Below are positions 9,114-16,967 of a stretch of 42,451 nucleotides of DNA, one piece after another. The DNA is from Caulobacteraceae bacterium (GTDB taxonomy: Bacteria > Pseudomonadota > Alphaproteobacteria > Caulobacterales > Caulobacteraceae). The notes beneath the pieces are model-generated. The model ran no database searches and was not told the origin of the DNA. It worked only from the letters and a program-made list of their open reading frames with translations. The stretch is from positions 1 through 42,451 of the forward strand of contig JANXUA010000072.1 of NCBI GenBank assembly GCA_025352085.1, read 5' to 3'. A program made the position numbers and the translations under genes. The number at the start of each line of letters is the position of its first letter. Position 1 is the first letter of the stretch.

Positions 9114-9817
9114 CCGCCCGCCAGCTGCGTCTCGGCGGCGTCGCGGGCCGCCGGGTCGCCGACGTGCATCCACACGCCACCGACCGTCACGCCATGCAGT
9201 CGACCGCGCGCGGCCATCTCCATCCAATGCTGAAAGGCGCTGTGCCGCCCTGTCGGCCAATTGTCGATGGTCCGTGGACTGAGCATATGCACGCCCATGT
9301 AGGCCAAGGGCGCCGTCGCCGCCGCGCCGCGATGGGTCAGGCGGCCGTCCGGCGTCAAGAAAAAATCCCCCGGGCCGTCGAAGCCTAGGGTTTGTTCAAG
9401 CGGGACGACCATCAACAGGTCGTCCATCCGCTCGGAGTCCCACGCTGAGATCAGGCGCCCGAGCGCCGCGTCGTCGGTCCACACCGAATCGATGTTGGCG
9501 ACCAGGATCGGCGCGTCACCCAGCAGGGGCCGCGCCTTCTTCAGGCCGCCGCCCGTCTCCAGCAGGTCCGCACGCTCGTCGGAAATGACGATGTCGAGAT
9601 CAGCGCGCGACTTGAGGTGCGCCTCCAACCGGTCGGCGAAAGCGTGCACATTGACCACCGCGCGCCGCACGCCGACCTCAGCCAGCCGGTCGAGCATGTG
9701 ATCGATCAGGGTCCGTCCCGCGACGTCCACGAGGGCCTTGGGACGATCGTCCGTCAGGGGTCGCATGCGCGTGCCAAGGCCGGCGGCGAGAACCATGGCG
9801 GTGTCAGGCCCGGTCAC
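9110..9817 (-). CDS. murU: MurU-like sugar-phosphate nucleotidyltransferase
   Basis: Nucleotidyltransferase of 235 aa with the signature L-A-A-G-L-G-T-R-M-R-P-L-T then R-P-K-A-L near residues 10-27, and the conserved I-L-V-A-N-I-D-S segment for the metal/sugar site. Directly after an AmgK-like kinase it is best read as MurU, which turns N-acetylmuramic acid 1-phosphate into UDP-N-acetylmuramic acid in the recycling route known from Pseudomonas putida and Caulobacter. The GTG start at 9817 forms a GTGA overlap with the kinase stop, and the 3' end overlaps addB. A mannose-1-phosphate guanylyltransferase is the main alternative; the kinase pairing makes MurU likelier. Confidence 0.82.
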   Translation of the reverse strand: MTGPDTAMVLAAGLGTRMRPLTDDRPKALVDVAGRTLIDHMLDRLAEVGVRRAVVNVHAFADRLEAHLKSRADLDIVISDERADLLETGGGLKKARPLLGDAPILVANIDSVWTDDAALGRLISAWDSERMDDLLMVVPLEQTLGFDGPGDFFLTPDGRLTHRGAAATAPLAYMGVHMLSPRTIDNWPTGRHSAFQHWMEMAARGRLHGVTVGGVWMHVGDPAARDAAETQLAGG

Positions 9818-10905
9818 GCGCGGGCCGCCATCGGCGCGTGGCGCGCCAGCCACTCAGCCAGGCCCGCCGGCGCGGGGTCGCTCAGGCATCGATCCAGATA
9901 GCGCCAGAGTCTGGGCATGAAGGCGCGATAGCGCGGCTTGCCGTCACGCGCCACCAGACGGGCGAATATGCCCAATATCCGCACGATATTGGCCGCGCCG
10001 AGGGCGTGGAAATCGGCCATGAACGCCGCCGCGTCGACCTGCGGCCGGACGGCGAAATAGCGGGCCAGCACGGCGGCCTCCCGCTCCGGCGTCACATCGC
10101 GCCGCGCATCGTGCAACAGCATGGACATATCCCACGCCGGATGCGCCTTCACCGCGTCCTGGAAATCGAGCAGGCCCACCCGCGCCACGCCCACGCGACC
10201 GGGCAGCCAGATCAGATTTTCGGCGTGATAGTCGCGATGGCAAAACACGCTCGCCATCGCCGCGCCGCGCGCGTGAATGGGCGCCCAAACGGCGTCCCAT
10301 TCGGCCACGGCATCCGGAGAAAGGATCAGACCGGAGGTGAACTTCGGCAGCCATTCGATGAAGATCTCCGTCGCCGTGCGCAGAGCCAGTTCGTCATAGG
10401 TCAGCAAGGGCCAGCTTGATCCGTCGGCGACGAGGACGTCCGGCGGGGTCTCATCGTGCAGCACCGCCAGAGCATCGGTCGCCGCGTCATACAGAGGCGC
10501 CTCATCGGAGCTGGCCTCGATCAGCCGCGCGTAAAGATCGTCGCCCAGATCCTCAAGCACCGCCATGCCGGCGCCGGGATCGCTGGCGATCACCGCCGGC
10601 GTCGAAAAGCCGCGCGCGCGCAGATAACCGGCGCAGGCCACGAACGCGTCCACGCGCCCGGCCGCCAGGCGCGCGCTGGCGTTGTAGCCAAGGGCGATAC
10701 GTTCCGCGTCGGTGGCCTGTGGCGGGCACGGCTGGGTCTCCACCGACGGCGGCTGATCCATCAGGATAAGGCTGGTTCCCGACGGCAGGTGCAGCCGTTC
10801 ATAGGCCCGCGTCGAGGCGTCGCCCTGCAACCGCGCGCGGCGCGCTTCGCCCAAACCGGCGGCGCTGAGAAAATCGCGCTTCAGCGCCTCGCGCTCAGCG
10901 TTCAA
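9814..10905 (-). CDS. amgK: AmgK-like N-acetylmuramic acid/N-acetylglucosamine kinase
   Basis: Aminoglycoside-phosphotransferase-fold kinase, 363 aa. The catalytic loop reads H-R-D-Y-H-A-E-N-L and the metal-binding motif L-D-F-Q-D-A follows about 25 residues later, as in the APH/choline-kinase superfamily. Next to a MurU-like enzyme it probably phosphorylates the anomeric position of N-acetylmuramic acid released from peptidoglycan. The start is TTG at 10903-10905: no ATG or GTG fits, and GGAGGG lies about 8 nt upstream. It overlaps the end of tsaE by 11 bp and the start of murU by 4 bp, so tsaE-amgK-murU-addB-addA read as one unit. Function is inferred from motif and pairing. Confidence 0.83.
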   Translation of the reverse strand: MNAEREALKRDFLSAAGLGEARRARLQGDASTRAYERLHLPSGTSLILMDQPPSVETQPCPPQATDAERIALGYNASARLAAGRVDAFVACAGYLRARGFSTPAVIASDPGAGMAVLEDLGDDLYARLIEASSDEAPLYDAATDALAVLHDETPPDVLVADGSSWPLLTYDELALRTATEIFIEWLPKFTSGLILSPDAVAEWDAVWAPIHARGAAMASVFCHRDYHAENLIWLPGRVGVARVGLLDFQDAVKAHPAWDMSMLLHDARRDVTPEREAAVLARYFAVRPQVDAAAFMADFHALGAANIVRILGIFARLVARDGKPRYRAFMPRLWRYLDRCLSDPAPAGLAEWLARHAPMAARA

Positions 10906-11377
10906 GACGTCGGCCCTCCCAGGCGCCGTGCGGCGTGAGCGTCGCGTGGCGCCCTTCGCCCTCCAAGGCGATCATGACGTCCAGTCGATCGCGCGGCCGC
11001 TCGTCGCCGAGCCGTTCGGGCCATTCGATCACCGCCGCGCCGTGCGCCAGCGCCTCGTCAAGCCCGATTTCGAACGCTTCGGCGGCGTCGGTCAGACGAT
11101 AGAGGTCGAAGTGCGCGATCGGAAATTGCGGTCCGTCGTAGAACTGCACCAGGGTGAAGGTCGGGCTCGGCAAATCGCGTTCGCTTGGGATTAGCGCGCG
11201 GATCAGCGCCCGCGCTAGGACCGACTTACCCGCTCCCAATGCCCCGGAGAGGCAGACGGCTTCGCCTTTGCGCAACGCGCGCGCCAGCGCCGCGCCCAAC
11301 CGCGCGGTGTCGGCCTCCGTCTGGAGGGATAGGGCGCCCAAAGCTACGCATTTCTCGGCGGGCGATTCGGAGATCAT
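10895..11377 (-). CDS. tsaE: TsaE, ATPase of tRNA t6A modification
   Basis: P-loop ATPase of 160 aa that works with TsaB and TsaD to make N6-threonylcarbamoyladenosine at position 37 of ANN-decoding tRNAs. The Walker A segment S-G-A-L-G-A-G-K-S is at residues 44-52, followed by the family motifs S-P-T-F-T-L-V (71-77), H-F-D-L-Y-R-L (89-95) and I-E-W-P-E-R. ATG 11377 was chosen because the upstream extension is arginine-rich and lacks family similarity. tsaD lies about 10.5 kb away in this window (21926-23020). The gene opens the minus-strand run with amgK; only 67 bp separate it from the tal-pgi stop and no terminator hairpin is seen there. Confidence 0.92.
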   Translation of the reverse strand: MISESPAEKCVALGALSLQTEADTARLGAALARALRKGEAVCLSGALGAGKSVLARALIRALIPSERDLPSPTFTLVQFYDGPQFPIAHFDLYRLTDAAEAFEIGLDEALAHGAAVIEWPERLGDERPRDRLDVMIALEGEGRHATLTPHGAWEGRRLER

Positions 11378-11444
11378 GCGCCAGTGTGCGCGGGCGGCGA
11401 GGCGGGGATCAAGGGGTGGGCGGGGGTTCTTACCCGACCGCCGC

Positions 11445-14279
11445 CTAGATGGCGTCCGCCAACCGCGCCAAGCCAACCACAACATCCGCGCCCAAATCGA
11501 TTCGCAACAACCGCCGGCCGCGGTCCGCCAGCACGTCGAAATCGCCCTGCGCCTGCGCCGCTTCGATGACGCCGAAGGTGAGTTTGCGCCCGGGGACGGG
11601 GAGGTCGGCGGCGGGGGCGGCGGTGATCTGCAGGAAGACGCCGTTATTCGGGCCGCCCTTGTAGGCTTGGCCGGTGGAGTGCTGAAAGCGCGGGCCGAAA
11701 CCGACCACGGTGGCGGCCTTCAGGCGGTCGCGCAGGCGGGTGCGGACGGTGGTGAGGGCCGCCGTGTGCTCGTCGGTCCGGTCAAGATAGGCGAGCAGGC
11801 CGACGTAGTCACCGGCGCCCGCGCGCCCGAAATGCGCGCGCAGATAAGCCTCCAGGCTAGCGTCGCCCGCCGCGCCTTTCAGCGCCGCTGTGTTGTGCGG
11901 ATCGGCGTAGAGCCGGATCGCGCCGTCCTGGAAAAACGGCGTCTGCGCGGCGAGCGCGCCGGACGTTTCATAGGCGTCGGTCAGGGCGCGGGTCTTGATC
12001 TTGGCGGCTTCCACGTCCGGTTGGTCGAAGGGATCGACGCCGATCACCGCGCCGGCGACGGCGACAGCGATCTCCCAGCGGAAGAATTCCTGAAACAGGC
12101 TCATACTGTTGGCCACGGTGATGCGGGCGACCGGATGACCAGCGTCTTCGAGCTCCTGGACCGCCGCGTCGGCGGCGGCATTGTCCGCGCCCTCCAATCT
12201 CAGGTAAGCGAACAGGCGGTCGGCGCCGTAGACGACCGGCGCGCCGACGGGTTCGCCGTCGACCGGGATGATCCCCTTGCCGATCTTGCCGGTGGATTCG
12301 GCGATCAGTTGTTCAAGCCAGGCGCCGACGTCGGCGATGCCCGGCGAGGCGATCAGGGTGATCTTGTCTCGCCCGGCCAAGGCGGCGACGCCCATCAATA
12401 TTCCAAGCGCGAAGCCGGGGTTGGCCGCGGGCGGTGCGCCGGGTCCGCAAGCGTGGACCATCGCCGCCGCGCTGGCGAAAATGGCGCGGACGTCCAGACC
12501 GATAACCGCCGCCGGAACCATGCCGAACGGCGAAAGCGCCGAATAGCGCCCGCCGATGGCTGGATCGCCCAGAAAGACGTCCGCGAACCCGTCGGCGCGG
12601 GCGGTCGCTTCGAGTTTGGAGCTCGGATCGGTAATGGCGATGAAGTGCGCGCCCGCCGCTCCGGCGCCGAGCGCCTTCTGCGTCAGGTCCCAGAAATAGC
12701 GGTGCAAAACGTCCGGTTCGAGGGTTGATCCGGATTTGCTGGCGACGATGAACAGGGTCGTCGCCGGATCGATCAGCGCCGCCGTGCGGGCGACCTGGAC
12801 CGGATCGGTGGAGTCGAGGATCAAAAGTTCAGGGAATCCAGCCGCCGAGCCAAACGTTTTGGCCAGGACTTCGGGGCCCAGGCTCGATCCGCCCATGCCG
12901 AGCAGGAGGGCGTGGCGATAGCCGGCGCCCCTTAGATTGATCTGAAACGCCACAAGCGCGGCGCAATCGACCGTCTCGCCGGCACCCGCCGCCAGCCACC
13001 CCAGCCATCGGCCCTCGTCGGCGCCGGTCCACAGGCTCGCGTCATGGGCCCACAGGCGCCGCGTCCAGCCCTCGCGCGCCGCGCGCGCCAGGGTTTGCGA
13101 TTGCGCCGCCGCCAAAGCCTCGGGTATGGCGAGCCTCTGACCGTTCAGGCGCGCGCCGAGGATGGTCGAGCGCTTGCCCGCCACGGCGGCCAAGAGGTCG
13201 TCGAAGGACTGGGCGAATTTCTGCACGCCGTCGATCACCAGGGCGTCGGTGACGCCGGTGAGATCGAGGCCCAGCCGCTCGGCGTCGGCCAAAACCGCGA
13301 GGGCGCCGGCGACATCCTCCGTCAAGGTCTGGCGCACCGTCCCATGGTCGCCGAACGCCGCCAGAGTGGCCGGCGGCAGCGTGTTGACCGTGTCGCGCCC
13401 GATCAGGCTCTCGACATAGAGCACGTCGGAATAGGCCGGGTCCTTGGTGCCGGTGGACGCCCACAACAGGCGTTGCGGCGCCGCGCCGGCGGCCGCCAAA
13501 GCCTGCCAGCGCGGTGTCGCGACCAGGGCCAGATAGTGCTGATAGGCGTTCTTGGCGTTGGCGATGGCGATCTTGCCGCGCAGGGCCTTCAGCGCCGCCG
13601 AGTCAGGGTCGTTGGCGGCGACGCGCGTATCGATCGCCTTGTCGATCACCCCGTCGATGCGGCTGACGAAGAAACTCGCCACGCCGTGAACCTTGGCCAC
13701 ATCGCCGCCGGCGGCCTTGAACGCCTCAAGCCCCGCCATATGCGCTTCGGCGACGGCGAGATAGGCGTCCAGGCCAAACAAAAGAGTGACGTTGACGTTG
13801 ATCCCCTCGCCGATCAGGGCCGCGATGGCCGGAACGCCCGCCGCCGTGCCGGGCACCTTGATCATCAGATTGGGACGGTCGACCGAGCGCCATAGCCGGC
13901 GAGCTTCGGCCAAAGTGCCCTCGGTGTCGTTGGCGAGATAGGGCGAAACTTCCAGGCTGACGAAGCCGTCGGTCCCATTCACCTTTTCGAACGTGGGCCG
14001 GAGCTGGTCGGCCGCGTCCTGGATGTCGGCGATGGCCAGCCGCTCGTAGAGATCGACGACGTCGGCGTCGCGCGCGTCGATCAGGGCGCGCAGGCGGGCG
14101 TCATAGTCGGCGCCCTTGCCGATGGCCGCCTCGAAGATCGAGGGGTTGGAGGTGACGCCCTTGAGGCCTTCGTCGGCGATTCGTCGCTTCAGCTCGCCAT
14201 CGTCGAGAATGCGGCGGTGCAGGAAATCCAGCCAGACCGCCTGTCCGGCTTCGGCGAGCGCCTTGAAGCGATCGGTCAT
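11445..14279 (-). CDS. Bifunctional transaldolase / glucose-6-phosphate isomerase
   Basis: A single 944 aa protein with two enzymes. Residues 1 to about 370 are transaldolase: G-V-T-S-N-P-S-I-F at 41-49 and the Schiff-base lysine in M-I-K-V-P-G-T (Lys141). From about 390 to the end it is phosphoglucose isomerase: G-G-S-S-L-G-P, S-K-S-G-S-T-L-E-P and G-G-R-Y-S-A-L-S-P-F-G. The fusion is a known architecture in several bacterial groups. It links sedoheptulose 7-phosphate/erythrose 4-phosphate chemistry with fructose 6-phosphate/glucose 6-phosphate exchange, since fructose 6-phosphate is shared. The ATG at 14279 overlaps the tkt stop (ATGA). No frameshift or internal stop separates the domains. 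Confidence 0.95.
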   Translation of the reverse strand: MTDRFKALAEAGQAVWLDFLHRRILDDGELKRRIADEGLKGVTSNPSIFEAAIGKGADYDARLRALIDARDADVVDLYERLAIADIQDAADQLRPTFEKVNGTDGFVSLEVSPYLANDTEGTLAEARRLWRSVDRPNLMIKVPGTAAGVPAIAALIGEGINVNVTLLFGLDAYLAVAEAHMAGLEAFKAAGGDVAKVHGVASFFVSRIDGVIDKAIDTRVAANDPDSAALKALRGKIAIANAKNAYQHYLALVATPRWQALAAAGAAPQRLLWASTGTKDPAYSDVLYVESLIGRDTVNTLPPATLAAFGDHGTVRQTLTEDVAGALAVLADAERLGLDLTGVTDALVIDGVQKFAQSFDDLLAAVAGKRSTILGARLNGQRLAIPEALAAAQSQTLARAAREGWTRRLWAHDASLWTGADEGRWLGWLAAGAGETVDCAALVAFQINLRGAGYRHALLLGMGGSSLGPEVLAKTFGSAAGFPELLILDSTDPVQVARTAALIDPATTLFIVASKSGSTLEPDVLHRYFWDLTQKALGAGAAGAHFIAITDPSSKLEATARADGFADVFLGDPAIGGRYSALSPFGMVPAAVIGLDVRAIFASAAAMVHACGPGAPPAANPGFALGILMGVAALAGRDKITLIASPGIADVGAWLEQLIAESTGKIGKGIIPVDGEPVGAPVVYGADRLFAYLRLEGADNAAADAAVQELEDAGHPVARITVANSMSLFQEFFRWEIAVAVAGAVIGVDPFDQPDVEAAKIKTRALTDAYETSGALAAQTPFFQDGAIRLYADPHNTAALKGAAGDASLEAYLRAHFGRAGAGDYVGLLAYLDRTDEHTAALTTVRTRLRDRLKAATVVGFGPRFQHSTGQAYKGGPNNGVFLQITAAPAADLPVPGRKLTFGVIEAAQAQGDFDVLADRGRRLLRIDLGADVVVGLARLADAI

Positions 14280-16330
14280 TGGGTGCCGTCCAGTTGTCGT
14301 CGCGCCGCCGCGTGCACGCCATCAGCTGTAAAGCCAAAATGCGTCATCAGTTCCCCGATCGGCGCCGAGGCGCCAAAGCCGCGCATGGCGATGACCTCGC
14401 CGGCCTGGCCAACATAGCGGTCCCAGCCGAGCGGCGAGCCGGCCTCGACGGCCACGCGGGCGGTGACCGCGGGCGGGAGGACGGCGTCGCGATAATTTTT
14501 GTCCTGCGCCTCGAACAGCTCCCACGACGGCATGGAGACGACCCGCGCGCCGACGCCCTCGGCCGTCAGCCGCTCATAAGCGTCGAGCGCCAGATGCGCC
14601 TCGGCGCCGCTGGCGAGCAGAATCACGGCCGGCTCGCCCGCGCCGGCCAGCACATAGCCACCGCGCGCCACGCCGTCGGCGGCGCCATACTGGGCGCGAT
14701 CGAGGGTCGGCAGGGCCTGGCGCGACAGGGCGAGGCAGGTCGGCCGCTCGGTCTGCGCGAGGGCGACGCGCCAGGCCTGCGCCGTCTCATTGGCGTCGGC
14801 GGGGCGCAGAACCAGCAGGTTTGGGATGGCCCGCAGACTGGCCAATTGCTCGATCGGCTGGTGGGTCGGGCCGTCCTCGCCCACGCCGATGGAATCGTGG
14901 GTGAACACGAACACCACCGGTAATTCCATAAGCGCCGCCAACCGGATCGCCGGGCGCATATAGTCGCTGAAAATCAGAAAGGTGCCGGTGTAGGGGCGCA
15001 ATTTGGAGACCGCCATGCCGTTGGCGATCGATCCCATGACGTGCTCGCGCACGCCAAAATGCAGATTGCGCCCGCCGTAGGACGAAGGTCCAAACGCGCC
15101 GGCGCCCTCGAAGGTCAGGGCGGTCTTGTTGGAGGGCGCCAGATCGGCCGATCCGCCGAGCAGCCACGGCGTCGCTTGCGCCAGCGCATTGAGCACCTTG
15201 CCCGAAGCGTCGCGACTGGCCATGCCCTTGGGATCGGCCGGGAAGGTCGGCAGGGTCGCGTCCCAGCCGGCGGGAAGATCGCCGGCGAACATCGCCGTCA
15301 GCGCCGCCGCGTCGTCGGCGTGCGCGGCGCCATAGGCGTTGAAGGTTTCGGTCCACGCCGCGCGCAGTTTGCCGCCGCGCGCGCTCAGCGCTCCGCTCAG
15401 ATGCTCGCGCACGCCTTCGGGAACCAGGAACTGGCTGTCGGTCGGCCAGCCATAGGCGGCCTTGGTGGCGGCGATTTCCGCCGCGCCGAAGGGGTCGCTG
15501 TGCGCCTTGGAGGTTCCCGCCCGTCCGGGCGAGCCGTAACCGATCACGCTCTTGACCTGGATCAGGGTCGGTCGGTCGACCGTGGCCAGGAACCCGTCCA
15601 CCGCCGCCGCGAAGGCCTCGCAATCGTTGGCGTCGTCGACCACGCGCGTCGCCCAACCGTAGCTGCGGAAGCGCGCCGCGATGTCCTCGCTGACCGCCAG
15701 ATTGGTCGCGCCTTCGATGGTGATGTTGTTGTCGTCCCAGATCCAGCACAGGTTGGCGAGCTTGAGGTGGCCGGCGAGCGACGCGGCTTCCGACGACACC
15801 CCCTCCATCAGATCGCCGTCGCTGCACAGGGCGTAGACATTATAGTCGAACAAGGTCGCGTCCGGCCGATTGTAGCGCGCCGCCAGCCAGCGCTCGGACA
15901 TCGCCATGCCGACGCTGTTGGCCACCCCCTGGCCGAGCGGGCCGGTGGTGGTCTCGACGCCGGTGGTCAGGCCGTGCTCCGGATGCCCCGCGCACACGCT
16001 GCCCAACTGGCGAAAGGTCTTCATGTCGTCGAGGCTGACCGCCGGCCGATTGCGTGGCGCGCCATGTTTGTCGATCGCCTGCACCCCGGCCAGATGGATC
16101 AGGCTGTAGAGCAGCATGGAGGCGTGGCCCGCCGACAGCACGAACCGGTCGCGGTTGGGCCAGGCGGGATCGGCCGGATCATAGCGCAGGAACCGGCTCC
16201 ACAAGGTGTAGCCCACCGGCGCTATGGCCATTGGCGCGCCGGGATGTCCCGATTTGGCCGCCTCGACCGCATCCAGGGTCAGGGTGCGGATGGTGTTGAT
16301 GGCAAGTTGATCGAGGCGGTCGGCGGTCAT
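14276..16330 (-). CDS. tkt: Transketolase
   Basis: Thiamine-diphosphate transketolase, 684 aa, full family length. It moves two-carbon ketol units between sugar phosphates in the non-oxidative pentose phosphate pathway. Visible marks are S-G-H-P-G-A-P-M near residue 27, the thiamine-diphosphate motif G-D-L-M-E-G preceded by C-S-D and followed by W-D-D-N-N-I, and the pyrimidine-domain stretch E-D-G-P-T-H-Q-P. ATG 16330 was preferred to a 12-residue longer start because it aligns with the family N-terminus. It overlaps tal-pgi by 4 bp, so both pentose-phosphate enzymes are translationally coupled. It is the first gene of the long minus-strand run; its promoter should lie just above 16330. Confidence 0.95.
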   Translation of the reverse strand: MTADRLDQLAINTIRTLTLDAVEAAKSGHPGAPMAIAPVGYTLWSRFLRYDPADPAWPNRDRFVLSAGHASMLLYSLIHLAGVQAIDKHGAPRNRPAVSLDDMKTFRQLGSVCAGHPEHGLTTGVETTTGPLGQGVANSVGMAMSERWLAARYNRPDATLFDYNVYALCSDGDLMEGVSSEAASLAGHLKLANLCWIWDDNNITIEGATNLAVSEDIAARFRSYGWATRVVDDANDCEAFAAAVDGFLATVDRPTLIQVKSVIGYGSPGRAGTSKAHSDPFGAAEIAATKAAYGWPTDSQFLVPEGVREHLSGALSARGGKLRAAWTETFNAYGAAHADDAAALTAMFAGDLPAGWDATLPTFPADPKGMASRDASGKVLNALAQATPWLLGGSADLAPSNKTALTFEGAGAFGPSSYGGRNLHFGVREHVMGSIANGMAVSKLRPYTGTFLIFSDYMRPAIRLAALMELPVVFVFTHDSIGVGEDGPTHQPIEQLASLRAIPNLLVLRPADANETAQAWRVALAQTERPTCLALSRQALPTLDRAQYGAADGVARGGYVLAGAGEPAVILLASGAEAHLALDAYERLTAEGVGARVVSMPSWELFEAQDKNYRDAVLPPAVTARVAVEAGSPLGWDRYVGQAGEVIAMRGFGASAPIGELMTHFGFTADGVHAAARRQLDGTQ

Positions 16331-16460
16331 GGGCAGTCGGCTCCGCCGCGAAGGGCATGGAATCATGAGGGGCAGGCGCCCAATACCCTTGACGGCGCGC
16401 CCGAGGCAATGCGGACGGCCTGTACGGGGTCAGGGACCCGAAAATTTTTTTCAAAATCCG

Positions 16461-16485
16461 GGAACCGGCGATCATCCGACGCATT
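16461..16485 (+). promoter_or_regulatory. Candidate EcfG/SigT-type general stress promoter
   Basis: GGAAC at 16461-16465 is followed by exactly 16 bases and then CATT at 16482-16485. The alphaproteobacterial general stress sigma factor EcfG (SigT in Caulobacter) reads GGAAC-N16/17-CGTT, so the -35 element and spacing match and the -10 has one mismatch. It points at a structured RNA-like segment that begins about 8 bases downstream. Inference; the mismatch lowers confidence. Confidence 0.5.
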
Positions 16486-16491
16486 TATCCC

Positions 16492-16585
16492 ATGTCTCCC
16501 GACCCTAGGCTTCGCCCCCCCGACTGACGGCGGGAGACACAAGGGCCCGGCAAGAGCGAAAGCTCTGCCGGGCCCGTTCGTTTTC
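16492..16585 (+). ncRNA. Candidate GsrN-like general stress small RNA
   Basis: No coding frame explains this roughly 94 bp piece of the tkt-metX intergenic space, yet it is built like a small RNA. A perfect 9-bp stem pairs TGTCTCCCG (16493-16501) with CGGGAGACA (16531-16539). Its loop carries a run of seven cytosines (16515-16521 region). A second long stem, GGGCCCGGC-A-AGAGC (16543-16557) with GCTCTGCCGGGCCC (16562-16575), is closed by a GAAA tetraloop and followed by GTTCGTTTTC, i.e. an intrinsic terminator. A stress-type promoter (GGAAC) precedes it at the right distance. Caulobacter GsrN is known as an EcfG-dependent RNA of about 100 nt with a C-rich loop in its 5' hairpin and a 3' terminator; the resemblance is architectural and I could not compare sequences. 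Confidence 0.55.
16543..16585 (+). terminator. Intrinsic terminator with GAAA tetraloop
   Basis: A 14-bp stem with one bulged A (16552), loop GAAA at 16558-16561, then the T-rich tail GTTCGTTTTC. No + strand protein gene ends here, so it supports a short + strand transcript. On the other strand the tail is not T-rich. Confidence 0.75.
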
Positions 16586-16647
16586 AGGGCCGCGAGCCGC
16601 TCGAACGGCGACGTCCCGAGCGTAGGATTCAACTACCCCCCAACTTT

Positions 16648-16771
16648 CCGTCATGGCCGGGCGTCAGTCCCGGCCATCTATTGGGCGACGCGCCGTGGTG
16701 GCCGTGCGGCCGCACGGCCATTGGCAGGTCTCGCCAAATGGATCCCCGGGACTTTCGCCCGGGGATGACGG
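16648..16771. repeat. Dispersed long palindromic repeat, copy 1
   Basis: The element begins with CCGTCATGGCCGGG and ends with CCCGGGGATGACGG, an inverted pair. Inside are a second inverted pair (ATTGGGCGA near 16679 and TCGCCAAAT near 16731) and a central perfect 20-bp palindrome, GGCCGTGCGGCCGCACGGCC (16700-16719). Copies with the same ends and order lie near 29149-29272 and 33945-34113. It resembles REP/BIME-like intergenic repeats of alphaproteobacteria and carries no gene. Confidence 0.8.
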
Positions 16772-16842
16772 TGGAAAGAGGGTGGGCGTTCGACGCACCA
16801 CAGCGGTCGCTCCGCATTGACAGCCTCGCGCTTTGACGCTCC

Positions 16843-16894
16843 TAGAGCCTGATGCGATTGCACGGGACAGATGCGAGCGTTGAATCAGGCTCTA
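16843..16894. repeat. Inverted repeat upstream of metX, outer pair A
   Basis: TAGAGCCTGAT at 16843-16853 and ATCAGGCTCTA at 16884-16894 are perfect 11-bp inverted copies separated by 30 bp. It may be a small repeat element or part of the metX leader; nothing in it codes. Confidence 0.7.
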
Positions 16895-16905
16895 CGTTTT
16901 TGAGT

Positions 16906-16959
16906 CTAGAGCAAATTATCGCCGTTCAGACGCAACTGTCTGAACGGGGTTTGCTCTAG
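16906..16959. repeat. Nested palindrome directly before metX
   Basis: CTAGAGCAAA (16906-16915) pairs with TTTGCTCTAG (16950-16959), and inside it CCGTTCAGAC (16922-16931) pairs with GTCTGAACGG (16938-16947) across a 6-base loop. The 54-bp structure ends 8 bp before the metX ATG, so in a transcript it would lie over the ribosome entry region. It could be a REP-type element or a leader hairpin controlling metX; the sequence does not decide. Confidence 0.75.
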
Positions 16960-16967
16960 GTCGCGCG

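Noticed and set aside
15041-16768. 575-codon + strand frame opposite tkt and beyond
   Set aside because: Mirror frame of transketolase that runs into repeat DNA and the candidate small RNA; no domain seen.
16817-16850. TTGACA before metX as a -35 box
   Set aside because: No acceptable -10 hexamer at 16-18 bp; the sequence downstream is the inverted repeat arm.
16772-16967. SAM-II riboswitch before metX
   Set aside because: The expected compact pseudoknot and its conserved GCTA-A-rich segment were not found; the leader is filled by inverted repeats instead.
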